Of a stretch of DNA of 64,000 nt, positions 24,617 to 32,779 are shown in pieces; the stretch's first letter is position 1; every line of letters starts with the position of its first letter. A model generated the notes under the pieces. That model was not told the DNA's origin and ran no database searches. It saw only the letters and a list, made by a program, of their open reading frames with translations. Source of the DNA: Crassaminicella profunda (GTDB taxonomy: Bacteria > Bacillota > Clostridia > Peptostreptococcales > Thermotaleaceae); contig NZ_CP082326.1 of the NCBI RefSeq assembly GCF_019884785.1, forward strand, positions 2,349,355 to 2,413,354, written 5' to 3'. The position numbers and the translations under genes were made by a program.

Positions 24617-25672
24617 CTATATAAGGACTTCAATATCTTTTCTATGAATTTTTTCAATGAAACTTTCCCCTATTTTTTTGATCAATACCATATTCATATA
24701 TTGTCCCTTGTTTTTCTTATCAAGTCCGATGGTTTTAATGATTTCTTCTTGATCCATAGGAGGCATTTCATAGGGCAAATCATATTTACAAAGTATTTCT
24801 TTTATGAAATTCTTCGTTCCCTTCTCTGTTATTCCCATTGCTTCACCTTTTTTTGTTATGTGATACATGCCTATTGCCACAGCTTCTCCATGAGTATACT
24901 TTTCATACCTATAATGTTTCTCTACTGCATGACCTAAAGTATGACCAAAGTTTAAAAGCATTCTTTCTCCTGTATCCAATTCATCTCGCTCAACAATACT
25001 TTTTTTGATATGACAACATGTATAGATGATTTTTTCTAAATGTTCAAACAATTCTTCCTTTGTATAGTTTAATAAATCATCAAAAAGATTTTGATCTCTT
25101 ATACACCCATATTTAATGATCTCTGCCATTCCATCACAGAAAAATCTATTATCTAGTGTTTTTAAAAGCTCTGGATCTATAAACACTGCTTTAGGATGAT
25201 AAAAATTTCCTACTAGATTTTTGCCTTTAGGTAAATTAACAGCCACCTTCCCTCCTACGCTACTATCAATTTGTGCTAAAAGAGAAGTTGGAACTTGTAT
25301 AAATGGAATTCCTCGTAGAAGTGTCGCAGCTGCAAATCCTGTTAAATCTCCTACAACACCACCTCCAAAGGCCATGATTAAATCTCCTCTAGTGATTTCA
25401 AAGTCTAAAAGTTCCTCATATACATTTTGTAATACACTTATTGATTTGCTTTTTTCTCCAGGCTCTACCACAATCATTTTTATTTCAAAATCATTCCTTA
25501 GTTGTTCCTTGATTCTTTGTCCATATATTTTTTCTACATTATTATCTGTAACAATTGCAATTTTTTTATTTTTGTATATTTTTTTAATTTCTTCTCCAAT
25601 ATGATTTAGCATTCCCTTTTTAATCAATATTGGATATTTCTTTTCTGGAAGATTTATATTTAATGTTGGCAT
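24617..25672 (-). CDS. aroB: 3-Dehydroquinate synthase AroB
   Basis: Cyclises DAHP to 3-dehydroquinate, using NAD and a divalent metal. It has 351 residues. Visible motifs: VEPGEKSKSISVLQNVYEELL, the NAD-binding FGGGVVGDLTGFAAATLLRGIPFIQVPTSLLAQIDSSVGGKVAVNLPKGKN region in pieces (about residues 100-150), the metal-binding EIIKYGCIRD near 190, and LLNFGHTLGHAVEKHYRYEKYTHGEAVAIGM with its histidines near 245-275. It overlaps the end of tyrA by 13 bp, so translation is probably coupled. Confidence 0.97.
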   Translation of the reverse strand: MPTLNINLPEKKYPILIKKGMLNHIGEEIKKIYKNKKIAIVTDNNVEKIYGQRIKEQLRNDFEIKMIVVEPGEKSKSISVLQNVYEELLDFEITRGDLIMAFGGGVVGDLTGFAAATLLRGIPFIQVPTSLLAQIDSSVGGKVAVNLPKGKNLVGNFYHPKAVFIDPELLKTLDNRFFCDGMAEIIKYGCIRDQNLFDDLLNYTKEELFEHLEKIIYTCCHIKKSIVERDELDTGERMLLNFGHTLGHAVEKHYRYEKYTHGEAVAIGMYHITKKGEAMGITEKGTKNFIKEILCKYDLPYEMPPMDQEEIIKTIGLDKKNKGQYMNMVLIKKIGESFIEKIHRKDIEVLI

Positions 25673-26520
25673 TTTTTTATAAATTCCTCTCTCTTTATTC
25701 TTGCATCTTCAAATATAGTTTCTAATTCTTCATGGTCTTTATTGATTATAGCATTTTTGATACTTCCAACATATTCTTCAAATTCCTCTATTTTTTCTAT
25801 TGTATTTTCTTGATTATCTATTAAGAGATCCGCCCAAAGCCTTCCATTTAGTCTAGCAACTCTTGTAGCGTCCCTAAAGCTCCCTGCAACAAATAGATGA
25901 GTTTCTTCCTTTACCCCCTTCATCAATGCCGCTGCCATAATATGTGGTAGTTGGCTTGTATAAGCCATGATTTCATCATGCTTTTTTGCACTGATCTTCA
26001 TGATATTTTTACAGCCTATCCCTTTCACTATTTTTTCTATTAATGCTATATTTTCTTTTTTATTATATGGAGTAGGTGTAAGAATATAATTTGCACCTAC
26101 AAATATATCCTTTGATGCAAAGGATAGTCCCTTATATTCTCTTCCCGCCATAGGATGGCCTCCAATAAAATCTAAATCTTTTCTTAAAAAACGATTGATT
26201 TCTTTTATTAATGTCTCCTTTGTACCTGCTACATCTGTAATAATGGCTCCCTTTTTAAAAAATTGCATATTCTCTTTTATGAATTTTGTCATTAACGCTG
26301 GATATACACATAGAATAATTATATCTGAATCCTTTAAAGGAACTTTTACATCTGTATATCCCTTATCAATAATACCCTTCCTTTGGGCAATTTCAATAGC
26401 CTCTTTGTCTATATCCACTGCCCATAAGTTTTTAGGTTTCAATTCCTTTAGTGCCATGGCATAAGAACCACCAATAAGTCCTAATCCCACTATAGTAATA
26501 TTAAAATCAAAGCCGTCCAA
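25660..26520 (-). CDS. tyrA: Prephenate dehydrogenase TyrA
   Basis: Oxidatively decarboxylates prephenate to 4-hydroxyphenylpyruvate for tyrosine. The start is taken as the TTG at 26520, right after GAGGTGGTTTCT; the upstream frame overlaps the DAHP synthase gene. The product is 286 residues. The nucleotide-binding GLGLIGGSYAMALKEL is near the N-terminus, followed by DVAGTKETLI, GGHPMAGREYKGLSFA with the substrate-site residues, and the SQLPHIMAAAL helix. There is no C-terminal ACT domain, so feedback by tyrosine through such a domain is not expected. It overlaps aroB by 13 bp. Confidence 0.94.
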   Translation of the reverse strand: MDGFDFNITIVGLGLIGGSYAMALKELKPKNLWAVDIDKEAIEIAQRKGIIDKGYTDVKVPLKDSDIIILCVYPALMTKFIKENMQFFKKGAIITDVAGTKETLIKEINRFLRKDLDFIGGHPMAGREYKGLSFASKDIFVGANYILTPTPYNKKENIALIEKIVKGIGCKNIMKISAKKHDEIMAYTSQLPHIMAAALMKGVKEETHLFVAGSFRDATRVARLNGRLWADLLIDNQENTIEKIEEFEEYVGSIKNAIINKDHEELETIFEDARIKREEFIKKCQH

Positions 26521-26533
26521 AGAAACCACCTCA

Positions 26534-27547
26534 CTATAGTTTTCTATTTTCAATCTCTGCAATTTTCTTTAAAGATTTCATGAGTGAACCAAATCTCTCA
26601 GGAGTTATGGATTGCTGTCCATCACATTTTGCATTAGATGGATCATTATGCACTTCTATCATTAATCCGTCTGCCCCAACTGTAATAGCCGCTTTTGCAA
26701 GAGGCTCTACTAACCACCATAATCCACCTGCATGACTTGGATCTACGATTACTGGTAAGTGACTCAATTTCTTTATTACAGGTATAGCACTTAAATCTAA
26801 TGTGTTTCTTGTATATTTTTCAAAGGTTCTTACCCCTCGCTCACAAAGGATTACTTTTTCATTTCCCTCAGACATAATGTATTCAGCCGCCATTAATAAT
26901 TCTTCAATAGTTGCAGACATGCCTCTCTTTAATAATATAGGCTTATCTGTTTTTCCAACCTCTTTTAATAAATCAAAGTTTTGCATATTTCTTGCACCAA
27001 TCTGTATTACATCTACATCCTCTATAAATTTGTCAATGTAATCTGTTGTCATAAGCTCTGTAACAATTGGAAGCCCTGTCTTTTCTCTTGCTAGCTTCAA
27101 TAATTCAAGCCCTTCTTCTCTTAGCCCTTGGAAGCTATATGGAGAGGTTCTTGGTTTAAATGCCCCTCCTCTTAGGAAAGTTGCTCCTGATGATTTTACC
27201 TGCTCTGCTATAGTTATGATTTGTTCTTCATTTTCTACGGAACAAGGACCTGCAATAACCGCTAACTTTTCTCCTCCAATACTACTATTTCCAATATTTA
27301 TGATAGAATCTTCTGGATGAAAAAGTCTATTTACCTTTTTATACGGTTCTTGTACATGCATTACTTTTTCAACATATCTATTGGCCTTAATCAAATCTGG
27401 GTCAATCTTACTTGTATCTCCTACGAGTCCTAATATCTGTCTATTTTCTCCTATTGTTTCATACACTTCACAACCTAAGCTTTCCATCTTTCTTTTGATT
27501 TTTTCAATATCTTCTTGTGCTGTTTTTGGTCTAATTACGATTACCAT
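26534..27547 (-). CDS. aroF: DAHP synthase, type I-beta, copy 1 (second of two)
   Basis: First step of the shikimate pathway, condensing PEP and erythrose 4-phosphate. It has 337 residues. An N-terminal ferredoxin-like regulatory domain (about 1-70, VIVIRPKTAQEDIEKIKRKM), as in the Thermotoga-type enzymes that respond to Phe/Tyr, precedes the catalytic barrel. Barrel motifs: VIAGPCSVENEEQI, FLRGGAFKPRTSPYSFQGL, IQIGARNMQNFDLL, LLKRGMSATIEELL, CERGVRTFEKYTRNTLDL and VIVDPSHAGG (metal and substrate ligands). It has its own promoter, leader peptide and terminator (27569-27872). It is roughly three quarters identical by eye to the copy at 27952. Confidence 0.96.
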   Translation of the reverse strand: MVIVIRPKTAQEDIEKIKRKMESLGCEVYETIGENRQILGLVGDTSKIDPDLIKANRYVEKVMHVQEPYKKVNRLFHPEDSIINIGNSSIGGEKLAVIAGPCSVENEEQIITIAEQVKSSGATFLRGGAFKPRTSPYSFQGLREEGLELLKLAREKTGLPIVTELMTTDYIDKFIEDVDVIQIGARNMQNFDLLKEVGKTDKPILLKRGMSATIEELLMAAEYIMSEGNEKVILCERGVRTFEKYTRNTLDLSAIPVIKKLSHLPVIVDPSHAGGLWWLVEPLAKAAITVGADGLMIEVHNDPSNAKCDGQQSITPERFGSLMKSLKKIAEIENRKL

Positions 27548-27568
27548 TGTTATCCCTCCTATTTTTTG

Positions 27569-27600
27569 TAAAAAAAAGAAGACTCATCTAATGAGTCTTC
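27569..27600 (-). terminator. Attenuator terminator in the leader of DAHP synthase copy 1
   Basis: GAAGACTCAT (27578-27587) and ATGAGTCTTC (27591-27600) form a perfect 10-bp stem with loop CTA. The minus-strand transcript continues into about eight U residues, then the ribosome site of the gene. Nine bases of the 5' arm plus loop (CUCAUUAGA in RNA) are exactly complementary to UCUAAUGAG within the leader ORF, giving an alternative antiterminator pairing. Confidence 0.9.
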
Positions 27601-27636
27601 TGCTTACCTATACTATAATTTTATAGTACAAACAAT

Positions 27637-27798
27637 CTATACAGAAATACATATACTTTTAATATTCTCATTAGAAAAGGTTTTTATTATTTTTTTATAG
27701 AACAAATAGCTAGCGCTAAAATAAAAATAGCCCCAGATAAAGTAAAAACTAAAAAATTTATTTTGTTCTACATTTCCCTTTCTAATAAGTTTTTCCAT
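27637..27798 (-). CDS. Aromatic-rich leader peptide upstream of DAHP synthase copy 1
   Basis: A 53-codon ORF with a strong ribosome site (GGAGG, eight to nine bases before ATG 27798) and no other role evident. It begins MEKLIRKGNVEQNKF. Residues 15-34 contain thirteen aromatic residues in twenty (seven Phe, five Tyr, one Trp), e.g. FFSFYFIWGYFYF. The codons for S-N-E (UCUAAUGAG, 27667-27675) can pair with the downstream terminator. This is the arrangement of a translation-dependent attenuator: stalling at Phe/Tyr codons would leave UCUAAUGAG free. A small membrane protein is the alternative reading. A homologue precedes the other DAHP synthase gene. Confidence 0.8.
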   Translation of the reverse strand: MEKLIRKGNVEQNKFFSFYFIWGYFYFSASYLFYKKIIKTFSNENIKSICISV

Positions 27799-27844
27799 TT
27801 TGTATTCCTCCAAAAATTTATTTTAAAATTGTTTATAGTTTGAA

Positions 27845-27872
27845 ATTATATCAGAAAAAAATTAAATGTCAA
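27845..27872 (-). promoter_or_regulatory. Promoter for the leader and DAHP synthase copy 1
   Basis: Minus-strand TTGACA (27867-27872), 16-bp spacer, TATAAT (27845-27850). It lies between the stop of copy 2 and the leader ORF, giving the downstream aro genes an internal promoter. Confidence 0.85.
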
Positions 27873-27951
27873 CAAAATACTGTATATTTTCCAATATTTT
27901 TGAATCATTCTTATTATTTTGTAAATTGTCATCTTCCCAATTTACGCTACA

Positions 27952-28968
27952 CTATCGAATCTCTTTACCCACCAAATTTGCCATATCTCTTATAGATTTT
28001 ACCAAAGATTTTAATTTTTTAGGCTTAATAGACTGTTGCCCATCACACAAAGCATTTGTAGGATCATTGTGTACCTCAATCATTAATCCATCAGCACCCA
28101 CTGCTACAGCAGCCTTTGCCAATGGTTCTACCAACCACCATAGTCCTGCTGCATGACTAGGATCTACAATAACCGGTAAATGACTTAATTTTTTTATAAT
28201 AGGAATTGCACTAATATCTAATGTATTTCTAGTATATTTTTCAAAGGTTCTTATCCCTCTTTCACAAAGAATGATTCTTTCATTTCCTTCAGACATAATA
28301 TATTCAGCCGCCATTAATAATTCTTCAATGGTTGCAGACATACCTCTCTTTAATAAAATAGGCTTATTGGTCCTTCCTACTTCTTTTAGCAAATCAAAAT
28401 TTTGCATATTTCTTGCACCTATTTGAATCACATCTACATCTTCAACAAACTTTTCGATCAAGTAAGGAGACATGAGTTCTGTTACAATAGGTAATCCAGT
28501 TTCTCTTCTTGCTGTTTTTAACAATTCTAATCCTTCGTCCATTAATCCTTGAAAGCTGTATGGAGATGTTCTTGGTTTATATGCACCTCCTCTTAAAAAA
28601 GATGCTCCTATTTCCTTTATTTCCTCTGCAATGCTTACAATTTGTTCCTCACTTTCTACTGAACAGGGACCTGCAATAATGGTAAAACCGTCTCCTCCAA
28701 TTGTCTTGTCATTTACTGATATAAGCGTATCTTCAGGATGAAAAAGTCTATTTGCTTTCTTATAGGGTTCCTGAACAAATATTAATTTTTCTACATTTCT
28801 ATTTGCTTGAATTTGATTTGGATCAATTTTACTGGTATCTCCTACCAACCCTAATAAATGATAATTTTGCCCCTTTGATTCGTGAATTTCACATCCTAAA
28901 CTTTTCATCTTTCTTTTGATTTTTTCAATTTCACTTTGTGATGTTTTGGGTCTCATTACAATAATCAT
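27952..28968 (-). CDS. aroF: DAHP synthase, type I-beta, copy 2 (first of two)
   Basis: Paralogue of the enzyme encoded at 26534, with the same two-domain layout. The 338 residues include an N-terminal regulatory domain (IIVMRPKTSQSEIEKIKRKM) and barrel motifs IIAGPCSVESEEQI, FLRGGAYKPRTSPYSF, IQIGARNMQNFDLL, RGMSATIEELLMAAEYIM, CERGIRTFEKYTRNTLDI and VIVDPSHAAG. Differences cluster in the regulatory domain and the residues just after it (NDKTIGGDGF versus NSSIGGEKL), which suggests the two isoenzymes may be inhibited by different end products. Reached only through its own leader peptide and attenuator at 29034-29341, so it is the promoter-proximal gene of the aro cluster. Confidence 0.96.
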   Translation of the reverse strand: MIIVMRPKTSQSEIEKIKRKMKSLGCEIHESKGQNYHLLGLVGDTSKIDPNQIQANRNVEKLIFVQEPYKKANRLFHPEDTLISVNDKTIGGDGFTIIAGPCSVESEEQIVSIAEEIKEIGASFLRGGAYKPRTSPYSFQGLMDEGLELLKTARRETGLPIVTELMSPYLIEKFVEDVDVIQIGARNMQNFDLLKEVGRTNKPILLKRGMSATIEELLMAAEYIMSEGNERIILCERGIRTFEKYTRNTLDISAIPIIKKLSHLPVIVDPSHAAGLWWLVEPLAKAAVAVGADGLMIEVHNDPTNALCDGQQSIKPKKLKSLVKSIRDMANLVGKEIR

Positions 28969-29033
28969 ATTCTTATACCTCCTAAATTTTAATAAAAAAT
29001 TCGCAATTTTAAAGTTTTATAATTTCCTATAAT

Positions 29034-29063
29034 ATAAAAAGAAGACTCATCTAATGAGCCTTC
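29034..29063 (-). terminator. Attenuator terminator in the leader of DAHP synthase copy 2
   Basis: GAAGACTCAT (29041-29050) faces ATGAGCCTTC (29054-29063). In the minus-strand RNA all ten positions pair, one as G-U, with a U-rich tail. The 9-nt alternative pairing to the leader ORF (29137-29145) seen in copy 1 is preserved exactly. Confidence 0.88.
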
Positions 29064-29106
29064 TTTTTATAAAAATATAGGATCGTTTTATAGTCATAAC
29101 CCTATT

Positions 29107-29265
29107 TTATACAGAAATACAAAAATTTATAATTCTCTCATTAGAAAAGGAATCTTTTATTTTTTTATAGAACAAATAACCAGCACCATAATAATAGTCC
29201 CAGGTAAAGTAAAAACTAAAATAATTAAATTGTTCTACATTTCCCTTTCCAATAAGTTTTTCCAT
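29107..29265 (-). CDS. Aromatic-rich leader peptide upstream of DAHP synthase copy 2
   Basis: A 52-codon ORF starting at ATG 29265 behind GGAGGAAAAGGGA. The longer open frame to 29310 begins at the promoter -10 and cannot be translated. It begins MEKLIGKGNVEQFNYF and has thirteen aromatic residues between 13 and 33 (six Tyr or more in FYFTWDYYYGAGYLFY). It is clearly homologous to the 53-residue ORF at 27637 (same start, same SNE codons, same CISV end), though richer in tyrosine. The conserved UCUAAUGAG at 29137-29145 can disrupt the terminator. Likely an attenuation leader sensing Tyr/Phe supply. It could instead encode a tiny membrane protein. Confidence 0.8.
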   Translation of the reverse strand: MEKLIGKGNVEQFNYFSFYFTWDYYYGAGYLFYKKIKDSFSNERIINFCISV

Positions 29266-29313
29266 TCCCTTTTCCTCCAAATTGATTTTATAAAAATAGT
29301 TTACTTTCATAAA

Positions 29314-29341
29314 AGTATATCAAAACAATTTCCCATGTCAA
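29314..29341 (-). promoter_or_regulatory. Promoter for the leader and DAHP synthase copy 2
   Basis: Minus-strand TTGACA (29336-29341), 16-bp spacer, TATACT (29314-29319). It separates the aro cluster from the preceding trp operon, whose last gene ends at 29413. Confidence 0.85.
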
Positions 29342-29412
29342 TAGAAAACTATGAATTTTTTAATTTATTTGAATATTTATTATTTTTTAACAATCGCTAT
29401 TTTTATATTTAT

Positions 29413-30207
29413 TTAATGAATTGCTTCATGCAATCTATTTACAAACTCAAAAACTTTTTCTTCAATATTATCTTCTTTTATTCCTTCTTCTATTTTTTTG
29501 ATTATAGCACTTCCAACAATCAATCCATCCCCTAGTTCCTTTAATTCTTTTATTGCCTGTTCATTAGATATACCAAATCCAATTGCTAAAGGAGTATCTG
29601 TATATTTTCTGACTTTATTGATGAAATCTGATAAATCTTTTTCAAAGCTCTCTCTCATTCCTGTTACACCTATTGATGAAATACAATAAACAAACCCCTC
29701 CGTATCTGAAACAATTTCTTTTATTCTATCTTCAGATGTAGGCGCAACAAGAGGTATTAAATCAATAGCATAATCTTTCATCATCTCATTTAATTCTTTT
29801 TTCTCTTCTAATGGCAAATCTGGAATAATCAATCCATCAACACCATAATCTTTACAATTCTCTAAAAATTTTTCTACTCCATATCTAAAAACAGAATTAT
29901 AATATAGCATAAATACAAGAGGAAGATCTGTCTTCTCTCTTAATTTTGAGACCATATGAAAAATAGAATCAATATTTGTTCCATTTTTTAATGATCTTTG
30001 CGCAGCTCTTTGTATTACAGGTCCATCTGCTAATGGATCTGAATAAGGAATCCCTAGCTCAACTATATCAACTCCTGCCTCTTCCATTTTCAAAACCAAA
30101 TTTATGGTAGTATGAATATCTGGATCTCCACTTGTTATATAAGCAATCAGTGCTTTTTCATTTTTTTCTCTTAATGTATTAAATTTTTCTGTTATTCTAC
30201 TCTTCAT
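29413..30207 (-). CDS. trpA: Tryptophan synthase alpha subunit TrpA
   Basis: Cleaves indole-3-glycerol phosphate to indole, which passes to TrpB. The start at 30207 (264 residues, [12 protein letters not shown]) is preferred because GGGAG lies eight bases upstream; it overlaps trpB by 11 bp. Signatures: [39 protein letters not shown] with the catalytic Glu and Asp, [15 protein letters not shown], the Ser/Gly-rich [13 protein letters not shown] loop and [11 protein letters not shown]. It is the last gene of the trp operon. Confidence 0.96.
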   Translation of the reverse strand: MKSRITEKFNTLREKNEKALIAYITSGDPDIHTTINLVLKMEEAGVDIVELGIPYSDPLADGPVIQRAAQRSLKNGTNIDSIFHMVSKLREKTDLPLVFMLYYNSVFRYGVEKFLENCKDYGVDGLIIPDLPLEEKKELNEMMKDYAIDLIPLVAPTSEDRIKEIVSDTEGFVYCISSIGVTGMRESFEKDLSDFINKVRKYTDTPLAIGFGISNEQAIKELKELGDGLIVGSAIIKKIEEGIKEDNIEEKVFEFVNRLHEAIH

Positions 30208-31396
30208 TTTTTTCACTCCCAATAACATTTAATATAGTATCTATATCCTTATCTCCTCTGCCCGATAAATTTACTACAATGAGATCATCCTTTTTCGTAT
30301 TTGGTGCTAATTTCATCAAATAAGCAATGGCATGAGCACTTTCAAGTGCAGGAATAATCCCTTCTACTTTCGTTAAATATTGAAACCCTTCAATAGCTTC
30401 ATTATCATTGATCACTTCATATTTTACTCTACCAATAGAATGATAATATGCATGTTCTGGTCCTATTCCTGGATAGTCTAATCCTGCTGATATAGAATAT
30501 ACTGGCATAATTTGTCCATACTCATCCTGAAGTAAATAAGTCATCATCCCATGGATTACCCCTATAGAACCTTTGCTAATGGTAGCTGCATGTTGCTCTG
30601 TATCAACCCCTAGCCCACCTGCTTCAACCCCATATATTTTTACATCTACCTCTTGTGCAAATGGATAGAATAATCCCATTGCATTACTTCCTCCCCCTAC
30701 ACAAGCTATTAAATAATCTGGAAGTCTTCCTTCTTTTTCTATAATTTGTTCCTTTACTTCATCTCCAATGATTCTCTGAAAATCTCTTACCATTGTAGGA
30801 TAAGGATGAGGTCCCACAACAGAACCAATTACATAAAATGTATCTCCTACATTTGAAACCCAATCTCTTATCGCTTCATTTGTAGCATCCTTTAATGTTT
30901 TTGTCCCTGAAGTTACCGTATTGACCTTTGCTCCAAGTAATTTCATCTTAAATACATTTAACGATTGTCTTTGTACATCCTCTTCTCCCATATAAATTTC
31001 ACACTTTAATCCAAACATAGCACATATTGTAGCAGTTGCAACGCCATGCTGACCAGCCCCTGTTTCTGCTATAATCCGTTTTTTCCCCATTCTCCTTGCT
31101 AATAAAACTTGACCGATTACATTGTTAATTTTATGAGCCCCTGTATGGTTTAAATCTTCTCTCTTAAGATAGATCTTTCCTCCACCTAACTGCTTCGTTA
31201 AATTTTCTGCATAGTATAAGGGTGTGGGTCTTCCTGAATATTCCTTCACATAATACGCATATTCTTTTAAAAAGCTTTCATCTTCCTTTGCCTTCATAAA
31301 TTCTCTTTCTAACCCTATTAAAGCATTCATTAATGTTTCTGGTACAAATTGACCTCCAAATTTTCCAAACCTTTTCATCATATTTTTTGTATTCAT
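30197..31396 (-). CDS. trpB: Tryptophan synthase beta subunit TrpB
   Basis: PLP enzyme that joins indole and serine. It has 399 residues. Motifs: [14 protein letters not shown] at the N-terminus, [17 protein letters not shown] with the PLP lysine near residue 87, [11 protein letters not shown], the phosphate-binding [14 protein letters not shown] and the LSGRGDKD end. It is the canonical TrpB1 type that partners TrpA. The ATG follows the trpF stop by one base with GAGGGGATAAA as ribosome site. Confidence 0.97.
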   Translation of the reverse strand: MNTKNMMKRFGKFGGQFVPETLMNALIGLEREFMKAKEDESFLKEYAYYVKEYSGRPTPLYYAENLTKQLGGGKIYLKREDLNHTGAHKINNVIGQVLLARRMGKKRIIAETGAGQHGVATATICAMFGLKCEIYMGEEDVQRQSLNVFKMKLLGAKVNTVTSGTKTLKDATNEAIRDWVSNVGDTFYVIGSVVGPHPYPTMVRDFQRIIGDEVKEQIIEKEGRLPDYLIACVGGGSNAMGLFYPFAQEVDVKIYGVEAGGLGVDTEQHAATISKGSIGVIHGMMTYLLQDEYGQIMPVYSISAGLDYPGIGPEHAYYHSIGRVKYEVINDNEAIEGFQYLTKVEGIIPALESAHAIAYLMKLAPNTKKDDLIVVNLSGRGDKDIDTILNVIGSEKNEE

Positions 31397-31397
31397 T

Positions 31398-32000
31398 TTA
31401 TCCCCTCACATTCCTAATAATTTTTTTCATTTTTTCAAAATTCTTCACATGATCCACCTCAACTCCGCTACTTACATCCAAAACCTGAGGATTTACAGCT
31501 TCAATTGCCTCCTTTGCATTTTTGGGGTTTAGTCCTCCTGCTAAAATGACAAATTTATTTTTACTCATATCGGATACAATTTCCCAATTGAAAACTTTCC
31601 CGGTTCCTCCATAGGTTCCTTTTGTATAGGTATCTACTAAAAATCCATCCACATTATATTTTTCCAATTCTTTTAAGCTATTTTCATCTTTGATTCTAAA
31701 TGCTTTCCATACCTTATTTTCAAAAGAGTTACAATAGAGAGGGTCCTCATCTCCATGAAATTGAAGTATGTCCAATTCACAAAATTTTGCAATTTTCTTT
31801 ACTTCATCTATAGAATGATTTAAAAATACCCCTACCTTTTTTATACTTTTATCTAAACCCATAATTAATTCTTTTGCCCTATATTTATCAATTTGCCTAC
31901 TGCTTTTTGCAAATACAAATCCAACATAATCCGGTTTTAGCTTATTTGCATATACAATATCCTCTTCTCTTTTTAATCCGCATATTTTTATCTTGGTCAA
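31398..32000 (-). CDS. trpF: Phosphoribosylanthranilate isomerase TrpF
   Basis: Third step of the tryptophan branch, an Amadori rearrangement in a TIM barrel. It has 200 residues. Seen are [11 protein letters not shown] with the catalytic cysteine (about residue 7), [60 protein letters not shown] with the catalytic aspartate, and [15 protein letters not shown]. It overlaps trpC by 4 bp. Confidence 0.96.
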   Translation of the reverse strand: MTKIKICGLKREEDIVYANKLKPDYVGFVFAKSSRQIDKYRAKELIMGLDKSIKKVGVFLNHSIDEVKKIAKFCELDILQFHGDEDPLYCNSFENKVWKAFRIKDENSLKELEKYNVDGFLVDTYTKGTYGGTGKVFNWEIVSDMSKNKFVILAGGLNPKNAKEAIEAVNPQVLDVSSGVEVDHVKNFEKMKKIIRNVRG

Positions 32001-32779
32001 CCCATCTCCCCCCTAAGCTCTCTTAACTTTTCATCTATGGATTTTGCCCTCATTAGGCTTTCACCTATTAATACGCCATCTACACCTATTTTTTTTAGAA
32101 ACTCCATATCTTTTCTTGTATGGATTCCACTTTCACTGATGACAATCTTTCCTTTTGGTATATGTTTTATCAGTTCTTCTGTTGTTTCAAGTGTTGTTTT
32201 AAATGTCTTTAAATCCCTATTATTAATCCCAATAATATCTGATCCTGTAGCGAGTACTGTCTCTAGTTCATATTGATCATGAACTTCTACCAAACACGCA
32301 ATTCCTAAGTTTGTTGCTACATTTTGAAAATCGATTAATTTATTTTTCGATAGAACCTTCGCAATCAAAAGAATTGCATCAGCTCCTATAACTTTTGCTT
32401 GATAGATTTGATAGGGGTCAATGATAAAATCCTTTCTTAAAATGGGAGTAGATGTTTGTTTTTTTATCTCTGATAGATATTCATTTTTTCCTTGAAAAAA
32501 TCTATCTTCTGTTAGTACGGAGATTGCCTCAACCTTATTTTCATCATAAGTTTTTGCAATAGCAATAGGATCAAAATCTTCTCTTACAACCCCCTTAGAA
32601 GGAGATGCCTTTTTCACCTCAGCAATCATACTTATATCTGGATGCTCTTTTATGCATTTCTTAAAATCTCTTCCTTTATCACATAACTTTATTTGTTTGA
32701 TCAGTTGATTAAAAGAAATACTATTCTTCTCTTCTTCCACTTTTTTTCTTTTATAAGCAACGATTTTTTCTAGAATCAT
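31997..32779 (-). CDS. trpC: Indole-3-glycerol phosphate synthase TrpC
   Basis: Ring closure of CdRP to indole-3-glycerol phosphate. It has 260 residues and is a single-function enzyme separate from TrpF. Motifs: MIAEVKKASPSKGVVREDFDP with catalytic lysines, ISVLTEDRFFQGKNEYL, PILRKDFIIDPYQIYQAKVIGADAILLIA in pieces, CLVEVHDQYEL, IGINNRDLKTF and VISESGIHTRKD. It overlaps both neighbours by 4 bp (ATGA-type junctions). Confidence 0.97.
   Translation of the reverse strand: MILEKIVAYKRKKVEEEKNSISFNQLIKQIKLCDKGRDFKKCIKEHPDISMIAEVKKASPSKGVVREDFDPIAIAKTYDENKVEAISVLTEDRFFQGKNEYLSEIKKQTSTPILRKDFIIDPYQIYQAKVIGADAILLIAKVLSKNKLIDFQNVATNLGIACLVEVHDQYELETVLATGSDIIGINNRDLKTFKTTLETTEELIKHIPKGKIVISESGIHTRKDMEFLKKIGVDGVLIGESLMRAKSIDEKLRELRGEMG

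Noticed and set aside
24601-24657. N-terminal extension of aroA
   Set aside because: It overlaps aroB and has no ribosome site. GTG 24600 has AGGAG at correct distance.
29266-29310. Longer version of the copy 2 leader ORF
   Set aside because: It begins within a few bases of the promoter -10 box and so cannot be transcribed from it. ATG 29265 has the GGAGG site.
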